NCBI RefSeq assembly: GCF_016597815.1
Contig: NZ_VCHA01000001.1
Span: 868,001 to 932,000 of the forward strand
Length of the DNA: 64,000 bases
Reading direction: 5' to 3'
Source: Marinobacter sp. DY40_1A1
GTDB taxonomy: Bacteria > Pseudomonadota > Gammaproteobacteria > Pseudomonadales > Oleiphilaceae
Below, one piece after another: positions 46,703 to 55,163 of this stretch (positions are counted from its first letter, which is position 1; the number at the start of each line of letters is the position of its first letter). The translations under genes and the position numbers were made by a program. The notes under the pieces were generated by a model. It was not told the origin of the DNA. It was given only the letters and a program-made list of their open reading frames with translations, and ran no database searches.

Positions 46703-49336
46703 GTGCCTCACAAATCCAACAAAACCATCCGCTTGCTGGTCTTTTCAGGCCTGTTGGGAGCACTTTCTGGCTGTTTGCCAAGTGCGGGCAGCCAACAAGC
46801 TGACCCTGTTGTGGTCGAGAACCCGGTACTTTTTGTTAAGCGGCCACTGTTGTTTGATATCAATAGCGGAGCACTGATTGGGGACAATCTTGCCGATCCG
46901 TCGGGGTTTCGCCCAGGCGCCCGCTTGTTTGTGAAAGCCAGTGCATCCATTGACGCCCCCGCTGTTGATGTGTCTTCCCGGGCTTTTTCCGGTTCACAGT
47001 ATCGCGATGATGCGGGCCGTTTGTTGTATGACGTAAAAGACCTGCATGTTTCCCACGATGGCAACCGTGCACTGTTTGCCATGCGTGCACCGGAAATTGA
47101 AGGTGCCGATGAAGAAGATCAGCCCACCTGGAATATTTGGGAATACGATCGTGTAGCGGATGTGCTCCGCAGAATCATAACCTCTGACGTAACCGCCAAG
47201 GCCGGTCAAGACGTTGCTCCAGCCTACTTGCCAGACGGTCGCATAGTGTTCTCATCCACTCGCCAGCGGGCTTCCAAAGCCATTTTGCTGGACGAGGGAA
47301 AAGGGCAGTTTTCTGGCCTGGATGAAAACCGGAATGCACCTGCATTCGTTCTCCACACAATGGATGACGAAGGCGACAACATTCAGCAAATTACCTTTAA
47401 CCAGAGTCACGACCTTGACCCGCTGGTCACCGATGAAGGGTTTATCGTATTCAGCCGCTGGGATAACGCCGGCCAGACCAGTAATAATGGCGTCAATCTC
47501 TATCGGGTGAACCCGGACGGTACAGGGCTCAGCTACCTTTACGGCCGGCATTCCCACGACTCTGTTCCCGGAGCGCGCAATGTTCAGTACCTGAAAGCCC
47601 GGAAAACCGATTCAAACTCTGTACTGGTGCAATTACGCCCCTTTGAGAGCAACGATTACGCTTCTGCACCGGCTGAGGTAGATATCAATAACTATGTGGA
47701 AGCAGGCTTGCGCATTGACGGTACTGAAGGTAACGGCGGGCAGCGCTCGCTAATTCCGGGAATCCGGCTTGATGGTCAACTGTCGCTTGATGGACGTTAC
47801 GGCTCTATTTCACCTCTTATGGACGGAACCGGAAGGTATCTCGTTAGTTGGACACCCTGTCGCCTCAGTGAGAGAACATCCGGCCGCATTGTGAACTGCA
47901 CGGAAGAACGCCTGGACTCTGATGCCTATGTACCTGCGCCGCCGGTATACGGGCTATGGCTGCTAGACGTGGCAAGCGGAACTCAGAGGCCAGTGGTGGA
48001 GCCTTCAGAGGGTGAGCAGTTTGATGAAGCCATGCTTATGCGAGAGCGGTCACTGGAAGGGTTTATTCCCGACGATCAACCCATGGGAGATGCCGCAACG
48101 CTGGCAGATGAAGGCTACGGAATCCTGCACATTCGCAGTGTTTACGACATGGACGGTGTAGATAGAGCGCCCAACGGTATCGCAATAACCGCCAACCCTT
48201 TGCTTACCCCAGTGGCAGATCGACCGGCGCGGTTCCTCAGGCTTGAGAAGCCCGTGTCGATGCCCGATGAAAACGTGAAAGATTTTGATAACAGTGCCTT
48301 TGGCCGCAGCCGTGGGCAGCTAATGCGCGAAATTCTGGGGTATGTGCCCATAGAGCCCGATGGTTCGGTAAAGGTTGCTGTACCGGCCAACGTCGCCTTT
48401 GCGATCAGCGTGCTCGATGCCCAAGGCCGCAGAACCGGAAATCGCCATCAGAACTGGTTATCGGTTCGCCCCGGCGAAACGCTGGCATGCCAGGGGTGTC
48501 ACGAATCTGGTTCTCCTGTTTCCCACGGCCGCCCGGATGCTGGCCCAGAGCCAGTGTGGAGTGGGGCAAGCACGACAGGCTTGCCGTTCCCGGGTACGGA
48601 TCCGTCACTATATGCAGATATGGGGGACACCATGGCGGAAGTCTATGCACGGACACAGAATCTCCGCCGGCCACTACCAGACCCGATATACAGAGATGAT
48701 GAGTGGGTGGATCTTTCCAGCAGCTTAGAAGACCGCTCACTGGCCTATGAAAATCTGCAGACGCCACCGCCCGTTTCAGGTGCGTGTGCAAATGCCTGGA
48801 CCGCTAACTGCCGAGCAGTGATCAATTACGAAACCCACATTCATCCGCTTTGGAGTCTGGACCGGACGGAGGTTGATGGTAGTGGTCAGGTGATCGATAA
48901 CACGTGTATCTCATGCCATGCTAACAGTGCTGCAGAGGGATCCGTTGCTGCTGCGCACTTGGATCTCACTGACGGGCCTTCAGATATCAACCCGCGGCAC
49001 TTCAAGTCTTACCACGAACTGCTTTCTCCAGACAATGAGCAGGAGTTTAAGGGTGGTGGCTTTCCTGATCGCACAGTGGAGGAAGTTCTGAGGGATGAGA
49101 ATGGTGACCCTGCTCTGGATGAGAACGGTAACCCGCAAATAATTTTTGTGCGATTCCCCGTCAGGGCGAGTATGTCCGTCAACGGCGCCGTGGCCAGCAC
49201 CAGGTTCCAGAATGTGCTTGGTCCCGGTGGAGACCATGAAGGCTTCTTGTCTCCCGCCGAACTTCGCCTCATAGCAGAGTGGCTGGACATAGGCGCCCAG
49301 TATTACAACAACCCGTTTGACGCTCCAGACAATTAA
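46703..49336 (+). CDS. Di-haem beta-propeller lipoprotein, hydrazine-synthase-alpha-like
   Basis: 877 residues with signal peptide and lipobox (LLGALSGC). The middle part has propeller-type repeats (PD40-like: VAPAYLPDGRIVFSSTR, DLDPLVTDEGFIVFSR, NLYRVNPDGTG). Two haem motifs are clear: CQGCH (Cys596-His600) and CISCH (Cys735-His739). Overall layout recalls HzsA-type proteins found outside anammox bacteria; hydrazine synthesis is not claimed. The start is GTG at 46703 with AGGG upstream. It is divergent from the cytochrome operon and 21 bases ahead of the next gene. Confidence 0.7.
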   Translation: MPHKSNKTIRLLVFSGLLGALSGCLPSAGSQQADPVVVENPVLFVKRPLLFDINSGALIGDNLADPSGFRPGARLFVKASASIDAPAVDVSSRAFSGSQYRDDAGRLLYDVKDLHVSHDGNRALFAMRAPEIEGADEEDQPTWNIWEYDRVADVLRRIITSDVTAKAGQDVAPAYLPDGRIVFSSTRQRASKAILLDEGKGQFSGLDENRNAPAFVLHTMDDEGDNIQQITFNQSHDLDPLVTDEGFIVFSRWDNAGQTSNNGVNLYRVNPDGTGLSYLYGRHSHDSVPGARNVQYLKARKTDSNSVLVQLRPFESNDYASAPAEVDINNYVEAGLRIDGTEGNGGQRSLIPGIRLDGQLSLDGRYGSISPLMDGTGRYLVSWTPCRLSERTSGRIVNCTEERLDSDAYVPAPPVYGLWLLDVASGTQRPVVEPSEGEQFDEAMLMRERSLEGFIPDDQPMGDAATLADEGYGILHIRSVYDMDGVDRAPNGIAITANPLLTPVADRPARFLRLEKPVSMPDENVKDFDNSAFGRSRGQLMREILGYVPIEPDGSVKVAVPANVAFAISVLDAQGRRTGNRHQNWLSVRPGETLACQGCHESGSPVSHGRPDAGPEPVWSGASTTGLPFPGTDPSLYADMGDTMAEVYARTQNLRRPLPDPIYRDDEWVDLSSSLEDRSLAYENLQTPPPVSGACANAWTANCRAVINYETHIHPLWSLDRTEVDGSGQVIDNTCISCHANSAAEGSVAAAHLDLTDGPSDINPRHFKSYHELLSPDNEQEFKGGGFPDRTVEEVLRDENGDPALDENGNPQIIFVRFPVRASMSVNGAVASTRFQNVLGPGGDHEGFLSPAELRLIAEWLDIGAQYYNNPFDAPDN

Positions 49337-49357
49337 TCAGGACCTGACGCCACAACC

Positions 49358-50107
49358 ATGCCCATTGTCATTCTGTTACTGATGCTCTGTTTACCCGGGA
49401 TGACCTGGGCGGGCTGGCTGTGGGGAGACGATGAGCCGGAACAACGGGTGCGGGTCGTTGAGCCGTTTGTGGTCTGGCGTACTGGTCCTGCAGTGGGCTA
49501 CCCGGTGTTTCATAGCAGCGAGAAAGGCGAATGGTTAACCCTGCTGCAACGCAAAACCGGCTGGATGAAAGTACGGGACAAGAAAGGCCGGGAAGGCTGG
49601 GTGGCTGTTGCCGCCATTGCACAAACTCAAGACGCAACCGGTGAAAACGTCAATCTCAGCGTGCCGGATATGAAGGCGTTCAGTGACCGCAAGTTTGAAG
49701 CCGGAATCCTGATGGGGGAGTTTGAAGGCAGCCCCGTAACCGCAGGCTACGGAGGCTACTGGTTTACGCCTAACCTCGCCGCAGAATTGTGGGGCTCACA
49801 GGTACTGGGCAGCGCCTCGGAAATACTTATGGTGAACGCCAATATAGTCCACCAGCCGTTTCCCCACTGGAGAGTGTCACCGTATTTCACCCTTGGTGTA
49901 GGTCATATATGGGTAGATCCCAAAGCAACACTGGCTGTGCCAGAGGAGCGTGATAACACGGTAGGCCATGCTGGACTGGGACTGCGGGCTTATATCACCG
50001 AGCGTTACTTTATCCGGGCCGAGTTCAAGGACTACAAAGTCTTTACCAGCCGATCAACCAACGAAGAAGCGACAGAATGGAAAATCGGACTAAGCATCTT
50101 TTTCTGA
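49358..50107 (+). CDS. SH3-domain outer-membrane beta-barrel protein
   Basis: 249 residues. Signal peptide of about 18 residues, then a bacterial SH3 domain (about 28-90: VVEPFVVWRTGPAVGYPVFHSSEKGEWL in part, ending GREGWVAVAAI). The rest is an amphipathic beta-barrel ending in Phe (IGLSIFF), the usual Bam recognition signature. It overlaps the next barrel gene by 31 bases, and the two ends (SIFF, SVFF) are alike, suggesting a barrel pair. No function is recognised; murein or protein binding by SH3 is inferred. Confidence 0.65.
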   Translation: MPIVILLLMLCLPGMTWAGWLWGDDEPEQRVRVVEPFVVWRTGPAVGYPVFHSSEKGEWLTLLQRKTGWMKVRDKKGREGWVAVAAIAQTQDATGENVNLSVPDMKAFSDRKFEAGILMGEFEGSPVTAGYGGYWFTPNLAAELWGSQVLGSASEILMVNANIVHQPFPHWRVSPYFTLGVGHIWVDPKATLAVPEERDNTVGHAGLGLRAYITERYFIRAEFKDYKVFTSRSTNEEATEWKIGLSIFF

Positions 50108-50727
50108 CCGGGTTTTGCCTGGCACAGGTCATGGCGTTTGCACCTCAGGTATTCGCGCAGGAGCGTGATGATTGGCCTTTGATCGAGCCTGATGTAAAAC
50201 CTGTGCCAGTTAATGAGGCGCTGATCGATACTGAGAACTTCGAGATCGGCGCCTTTCTGGGCGTGATCAATATTGAAGATTTTGAGTCGTCGTTTATTTA
50301 TGGCGGCAAGCTCACCTATCACCTGAGTGAAACCTTCTTTTTTGAGGCAGGAATAGGTTTTGCGGAAGGTGGCCAGACCAGTTTTGAAAACCTGGCGGGC
50401 AACGTGCAGGTGCTGACTGACAGTGAGCGTGAGTACCGCTATTACAACATCAATCTGGGCTATAACCTTCTGCCGGGCCAAGCATTTTTTAGCGAGAACT
50501 ACGCATTTAATACCAATTTCTATCTGATTGCCGGCGCGGGCGCCACGGATTTTGGCGGCGATACCCGCTTTACCTTCAACGCTGGAGCAGGTTATCAGGT
50601 TTTACTCACAGACAGCCTTGCCATAGATATCGGCGTGCGCCAGCACTACTACCGCATTGATGTGGTCGGTGCCGAGAAAACCTCCATGAACACTGAAATC
50701 CGTACCGGATTGTCGGTGTTTTTCTGA
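50077..50727 (+). CDS. Outer-membrane beta-barrel domain protein
   Basis: 216 residues. A signal peptide ends near AQ-ERDDW. The mature sequence alternates hydrophobic and polar residues (NFEIGAFLGVINIEDFESSF, FFFEAGIGFAEGG) and ends GLSVFF, as in small outer-membrane barrels. It resembles the barrel family frequent in myxobacteria (outer membrane beta-barrel domain, OMP_myx_plus type), recalled rather than searched. The start at 50077 overlaps the SH3-barrel gene. Confidence 0.65.
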   Translation: MENRTKHLFLTGFCLAQVMAFAPQVFAQERDDWPLIEPDVKPVPVNEALIDTENFEIGAFLGVINIEDFESSFIYGGKLTYHLSETFFFEAGIGFAEGGQTSFENLAGNVQVLTDSEREYRYYNINLGYNLLPGQAFFSENYAFNTNFYLIAGAGATDFGGDTRFTFNAGAGYQVLLTDSLAIDIGVRQHYYRIDVVGAEKTSMNTEIRTGLSVFF

Positions 50728-50744
50728 ACACAGGAGCCATTTGA

Positions 50745-51242
50745 ATGAACAACCCGGTTACAACCATAGCTCTGGCCCTTGCTTTATCCGGCGCTGCAAT
50801 GAGCGTACAGGCAGATGCCATCAATGTTCCGGCTCCGGACTTCACTCTGGAGAGCCGAACGGGAGACAACATCCGGTTGGAAGATCACCGCGGTGAGGTG
50901 GTCATGCTCAATTTTTGGGCTTCCTGGTGCGGCCCCTGCCGTCAGGAAATGCCTCTGATGGATGACATTTACAGCCGCTATCAGGATTTGGGCTTCACCA
51001 TCCTTGCGGTGAATGTGGATGAGAACCGCGATGAGGCTTTGCGTTTTCTGGAAAAGGTGCCGGTGGATTATCCCATTTTGTACGATCCGGAAAGCTCGGT
51101 GAGCAAGCTTTACGAGGTGCCGGCCATGCCCACAACCGTGATGATCGATCGCGATGGCAACGCCCGCTACATTCATTACGGCTACAAGCCGGGCTACGAA
51201 GTTGAGTACGAAGCCCAGATAAGAGAACTGGTGCGAGAGTGA
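50745..51242 (+). CDS. TlpA-type periplasmic thioredoxin
   Basis: 165 residues: signal peptide (cleavage near VQA-DA), then a thioredoxin fold with WCGPC (NFWASWCGPCRQEMP) and the cis-Pro loop AMPTTVMID. It reduces disulfides in the periplasm, typically before haem attachment or to keep a partner thiol reduced. AGGAG precedes ATG. The stop overlaps a GTG that could start the next frame. Nearby CxxCH proteins and the two-Cys DUF4266 tail are plausible clients. Confidence 0.85.
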   Translation: MNNPVTTIALALALSGAAMSVQADAINVPAPDFTLESRTGDNIRLEDHRGEVVMLNFWASWCGPCRQEMPLMDDIYSRYQDLGFTILAVNVDENRDEALRFLEKVPVDYPILYDPESSVSKLYEVPAMPTTVMIDRDGNARYIHYGYKPGYEVEYEAQIRELVRE

Positions 51243-51262
51243 TTCCCGAGCGGGTAAGCGTT

Positions 51263-51499
51263 ATGCGCAAACTTAACATCATCACACCCTTGATATTGGC
51301 ACTGCTGCTTTCAGTAACGGCTGGGTGCAGCTCTGTAGAGCCATGGGTTAAACCTTATGAGCGGGATCGCCTGGCCGATCCGATCATGAGCCTGAGCCGC
51401 CATGGCAAAGCAGACTCCTACATCAATCACGTGTATCAGGCGAGGGAGTCTGCCCGCGGGGCGGAAGGTGGCGCAGGAGGTGGCTGTGGTTGTAACTGA
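51263..51499 (+). CDS. DUF4266 small lipoprotein with Gly-Cys tail
   Basis: 78 residues. The lipobox TAGC puts the lipid on Cys22. The mature part has EPWVKPYERDRLADPIMSL, typical of DUF4266, and ends GGAGGGCGCN, with Cys75 and Cys77 in a glycine run. The longer GTG start at 51239 exists; ATG 51263 gives a better signal peptide. The final codons also contain the ribosome binding site of the following DUF3570 gene. Its function is unknown; metal or thiol chemistry at the tail is inferred. Confidence 0.75.
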   Translation: MRKLNIITPLILALLLSVTAGCSSVEPWVKPYERDRLADPIMSLSRHGKADSYINHVYQARESARGAEGGAGGGCGCN

Positions 51500-52637
51500 G
51501 CGCGCTCCTGTGGCCTGGCTGTTCCTCCTGTTAATGGTGGTGTCTTCGTTCGCCCATTCAGCAACCTTGCCAGTGGATAACGTGGACTTGTTCTATCACC
51601 GGTACGACGGCGGCGGCATGGTGATTGATGGCCCTGTAGTGCTTGCGCGTAAAAGTGTTGGGCCACAGGTGTCTGTATCCGGGCAATATTACGTGGATAT
51701 GGTATCGGCGGCCTCGGTCGATGTTTTGGCCACTGCCAGCGCTTATAAAGAAGAGCGTACCGAATACACGCTGGGCGTTGATTACCTGTATGACCGGGCG
51801 ATTATGAGTCTGGGGTTTACCAACAGTTCAGAAAACGATTACGAAGCCAGTACCCTGTATTTCGCTGTGAGCCAGGAGTTCTTTGGTGGAATGTCCACTG
51901 TCACCCTTGGGTATGCGGCCGGCTGGGATGAGGTTGGCAAGCTTGGTAATGACAACTTCAGTGAAGATGCAGATCGCCGAAACTACCAGTTAGGGTTTAG
52001 CCAGGTGCTAACCCGTAACTTGCTGGTTGGGCTTGATCTGGAAGTGGTCACAGACGAAGGCTTCCTGCAGAACCCCTACCGCCAGAACCGCTATCTTGAC
52101 CCCAATGATGCCACCGCCTATCTGTACCAGCCTGAGCGTTATCCCGAAACCCGCACCAGTACCGCGGTGGCCGCTCGAGCCATGTACCACCTGCCGTATC
52201 GAGCCTCTATCCGGGGTGAATATCGATACTTCTCAGACACCTGGGGTATTAACGCACACACAGTGCAACTGGGTTACGTGCACGCACTGAATCAACATTG
52301 GTCGCTGGAGGGTTCGGTGCGCTACTACACCCAGGGCGAGGCGGATTTCTACAGCGACCTATACGCCTATGAAAACTCACAGACCCATCTGGCTAGAGAC
52401 AAAGAAATGAGCTCTTTCTCGGGCACAACCTTTGGAGCCGGCGCAGTTTATGAGTGGAAGCAGACATCCTTGCCCGGTATCAAACGGCTTCAGTTCAGCC
52501 TGCTCCTGGATTGGCTGGATTTCGATTACGACAACTTCCGGGATGTGACTGCTCCGGGCAATTATCTACCGGGCCAAGAGCCACTTTATTCATTCGATGC
52601 CCTGGTTACCCGAGCATCGCTGATTCTCGAATACTGA
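51486..52637 (+). CDS. DUF3570 outer-membrane beta-barrel protein
   Basis: 383 residues from a GTG at 51486 (read as Met), with AGGAGG 5 bases before it, inside the DUF4266 coding end (14-base overlap). A signal peptide (LFLLLMVVSSFAHSA) is followed by YHRYDGGGMVIDGPVVLARKS, a block typical of DUF3570, and many short beta strands. It ends in an aromatic residue (ILEY). The DUF4266-DUF3570 pair is a known recurrent pair of unknown function. An ATG at 51402 is in frame but would give no signal peptide. Confidence 0.75.
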   Translation: MVVTERAPVAWLFLLLMVVSSFAHSATLPVDNVDLFYHRYDGGGMVIDGPVVLARKSVGPQVSVSGQYYVDMVSAASVDVLATASAYKEERTEYTLGVDYLYDRAIMSLGFTNSSENDYEASTLYFAVSQEFFGGMSTVTLGYAAGWDEVGKLGNDNFSEDADRRNYQLGFSQVLTRNLLVGLDLEVVTDEGFLQNPYRQNRYLDPNDATAYLYQPERYPETRTSTAVAARAMYHLPYRASIRGEYRYFSDTWGINAHTVQLGYVHALNQHWSLEGSVRYYTQGEADFYSDLYAYENSQTHLARDKEMSSFSGTTFGAGAVYEWKQTSLPGIKRLQFSLLLDWLDFDYDNFRDVTAPGNYLPGQEPLYSFDALVTRASLILEY

Positions 52638-52656
52638 GTTTGCAGGAAACCTGACT

Positions 52657-53202
52657 ATGACGGATTCACTCAAGACCCTGGTTGCCGGCCTGCTGGTTGC
52701 ACTCATGTTGTTTATGAGTGGGAGCCTGCTTGCGGAAACGGACCCGGCAGAAGACAGTAAAGCGGTTGCAGAACGTGTTCAGGATCTCAAAAAGAAAGTG
52801 ATTCGCTTGAACCGGGATCTTTTTATTCTGGAAGAAGACCTGCTGTTCCCGGCCAGCACACAGTTTGCAGTGTTTCTCAGCGTTGATGCGGGCAAGTTCC
52901 TGCAGTTGGATGCGGTAAAGCTGAAGGTGAACGGCGATATTGTCGCCTCCCACCTCTACACCGAGCGCCAGGCCACAGCCCTTGAGCGTGGCGGCATGCA
53001 GCGTTTGTACATCGGTAACCTAAAAACCGGAACCCACGAAGTGACGGCTTTCGTGGAGGGCATCGGACCGAACAACCGCGCCTACAAACAGGCAGCAACC
53101 CTGGCGTTTGAAAAAGGCACGGATACAGCCGCCCTGGAGATTCGCATTGAGGATCGGTCGTCGGATTACCAACCCATGGTTTCCATAGTGGAGTGGGAGT
53201 GA
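52657..53202 (+). CDS. Periplasmic protein with coiled coil and beta domain, unrecognised
   Basis: 181 residues. A signal peptide (about 1-26, ending SLLA) precedes a charged helical stretch (AVAERVQDLKKKVIRLNRDL) and a beta-rich part (VFLSVDAGKFLQLDAVKLKV, GTHEVTAFVEGIG). I do not recognise it. It ends in a 4-base overlap (GTGA) with the next TPR gene, so it belongs to the operon. Confidence 0.55.
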   Translation: MTDSLKTLVAGLLVALMLFMSGSLLAETDPAEDSKAVAERVQDLKKKVIRLNRDLFILEEDLLFPASTQFAVFLSVDAGKFLQLDAVKLKVNGDIVASHLYTERQATALERGGMQRLYIGNLKTGTHEVTAFVEGIGPNNRAYKQAATLAFEKGTDTAALEIRIEDRSSDYQPMVSIVEWE

Positions 53203-55163
53203 AACGACCCTTGGTATTCAGCTCAAAGCCGAATAAAGCCGGATCAGGCACACGCCTGGGTGCGGTAGCCGCCGGCTGCCTGGCACTATTACTCAGTGTG
53301 CCCGCTGTATTTGCTGAAGAGTCGCCAGAGCGGGCCAGAGATCTTGCCTATGGCTGGGCGTTATACAACTACCACCAAGGCGAGGCGTTAGAGGCGCTCA
53401 CCCTTCTGAATGTGGCTCGTGAGCGCGGTGGAATCCGCGGGCACGGCGATTATCCGGAGCTGGTCGAAGGCGGGCTAATGCTCTCTTACGGCATGACTCG
53501 CGAAGCCCGTGAGCTCTTTATCCGATTGCTTGAAGATGAACACGGCCGCTCCCGCGTCACCCTTGCACCTGAAGTGCGCAGCCAGGCCTGGTTTTATCTG
53601 GGCAAGGTTTTTTACCTTGAAGGTGATTACCAACTGGCCTACGAAAATCTTCAGCGGGTTGATTCTAGCGTGCTGGAGGAAGCCGACTCAGAGTTATACG
53701 CAGAATGGGGTTACCTCAGAGCGCAACTGGCCATGATGTCTGAGGGGTTCCGCGGTGATCCGGACGAACAGACCGGGGGGCAGCATTCTGGCCCTTGGGC
53801 ACACTACCTGAACTATAACCTGGCCATGGCCGAGATTGCCGACGATGATTTCACGGCAGCAGAACAAAGCCTGCGAGAACTCATTGAGGCTATGCAGCGC
53901 AAGGCACCCAAAGACGAACTGATTTCCGAGCACCAGGCCTTGCTTGATAAAAGCCGGCTCTCCCTTGCCCGTCTATATCTCAGAGATGCCAGGTTTGATG
54001 AGGCGTTAGTGCTGCTCGGAGCCATGCCTTTGGATGGTGTGTTTGCTGACCGAGCTCTATTTGATTATGCCGTCGCGGCTGCTGGTCAGGGCGAGATGCA
54101 AAGGGCATTGGACGCGCTGGATGCACTCTCCCAAAGAGAATTGTTTTTACCCTGGAGAGAGCAGGTTCCCTACGCTCGTGGCTATGTGCTCGAACAGATG
54201 AACCAGCCACGTGAGGCCTTGCAAGCATTTACCCAGGCCGCAGAACACTACGAAAACCGCGGTGAAGAGCTGACTGCAGCCCGGCAAGCACTGACCGAAG
54301 AAAGCCTCATGGCACGTTTGAATTTTCTTCGGGACAGCGATGAGATTATTACCGACTCCTACGGCCGCCTTAGGGTAACGCCTGCTGATTTCGGGCTTTC
54401 TGAAGTGCTCGCAACGGAACCATTCCAGCAGGCTCTGGGGGAACTCAATGAGCTTTACCGGATGCAAGCATTGCTGGCGCAGCGGGAACAACAGCTCGGC
54501 ACCTTTGAAACCATGCTGGAAACACGCCGGGTGCAACGAGCGCGCCGAAGCCAGGAAGCAGGTATTGAACTAGAGCAGCAACAGCCGGATGAGTGGATAG
54601 AAGCCCAGAATGCGTTTCGGGCAAACATTGAGGCCGCCCTTGCCGAAGAAGATGCTGAATTCTTCATGACAACGGAACAGAAAGCCTTGAAAGCCCGATT
54701 GGGCAAGGTCGCGGCTACGCTTGCTCAGCTTCCGGACGACCAGCGCACAGCCCGGCAGCGAAAAAAGTATCAGAGAATGAAGGCCTACTTCGACTGGAGT
54801 GTCGCTAACGATTACGGTGTAAACCGCTGGGCCGCGCAGAAACAGCTTCGGGAGCTGAGTTCGGAAATGGAGCAGCTTCAAACACAGCGATCCGATATAG
54901 AGCAGTTGATGGCAGGCGACAGCGAACATGAGGAACTGGCGAGTCGGCTTGCCAATAACGCCGCCGAGGTCCAGTCGCTTACAGTACAAGTAGATGAAGC
55001 CTTGGCTCAGGCGCGGAACATTCTCATTAGCCGGTTGGATAATGCGCTGGAACAACAGAGCAATGAACTGCGGCGTTACCGGGTGGCATCTCGCCATGCA
55101 CAGGCGCGGCTGGCGGACCAGTTGTTCAGGGAAGGCAAGAGCACGGAGGCCGCAAATGATTAA
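53199..55163 (+). CDS. TPR and coiled-coil periplasmic protein
   Basis: 654 residues. The N terminus has a signal-like hydrophobic stretch (LGAVAAGCLALLLSVPAVFA). TPR-type helical repeats fill about 40-370, and a long charged coiled coil follows (ELNELYRMQALLAQREQQLG to the end). It resembles the large TPR proteins of envelope machines. The start is the GTG at 53199, with GGAG 5 bases upstream; a GTG two codons earlier is also open. The end overlaps the next start by 8 bases. Confidence 0.65.
   Translation: MKRPLVFSSKPNKAGSGTRLGAVAAGCLALLLSVPAVFAEESPERARDLAYGWALYNYHQGEALEALTLLNVARERGGIRGHGDYPELVEGGLMLSYGMTREARELFIRLLEDEHGRSRVTLAPEVRSQAWFYLGKVFYLEGDYQLAYENLQRVDSSVLEEADSELYAEWGYLRAQLAMMSEGFRGDPDEQTGGQHSGPWAHYLNYNLAMAEIADDDFTAAEQSLRELIEAMQRKAPKDELISEHQALLDKSRLSLARLYLRDARFDEALVLLGAMPLDGVFADRALFDYAVAAAGQGEMQRALDALDALSQRELFLPWREQVPYARGYVLEQMNQPREALQAFTQAAEHYENRGEELTAARQALTEESLMARLNFLRDSDEIITDSYGRLRVTPADFGLSEVLATEPFQQALGELNELYRMQALLAQREQQLGTFETMLETRRVQRARRSQEAGIELEQQQPDEWIEAQNAFRANIEAALAEEDAEFFMTTEQKALKARLGKVAATLAQLPDDQRTARQRKKYQRMKAYFDWSVANDYGVNRWAAQKQLRELSSEMEQLQTQRSDIEQLMAGDSEHEELASRLANNAAEVQSLTVQVDEALAQARNILISRLDNALEQQSNELRRYRVASRHAQARLADQLFREGKSTEAAND

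Noticed and set aside
46703..49336. True hydrazine synthase
   Set aside because: Only the general layout fits. No beta/gamma subunits or anammox genes are present, and the host type makes hydrazine synthesis very unlikely.
54994..55155. N-terminal extension of the large TPR lipoprotein
   Set aside because: It overlaps the previous gene in another frame. GGAGG before ATG 55156 and the lipobox near the new N terminus fix the start.
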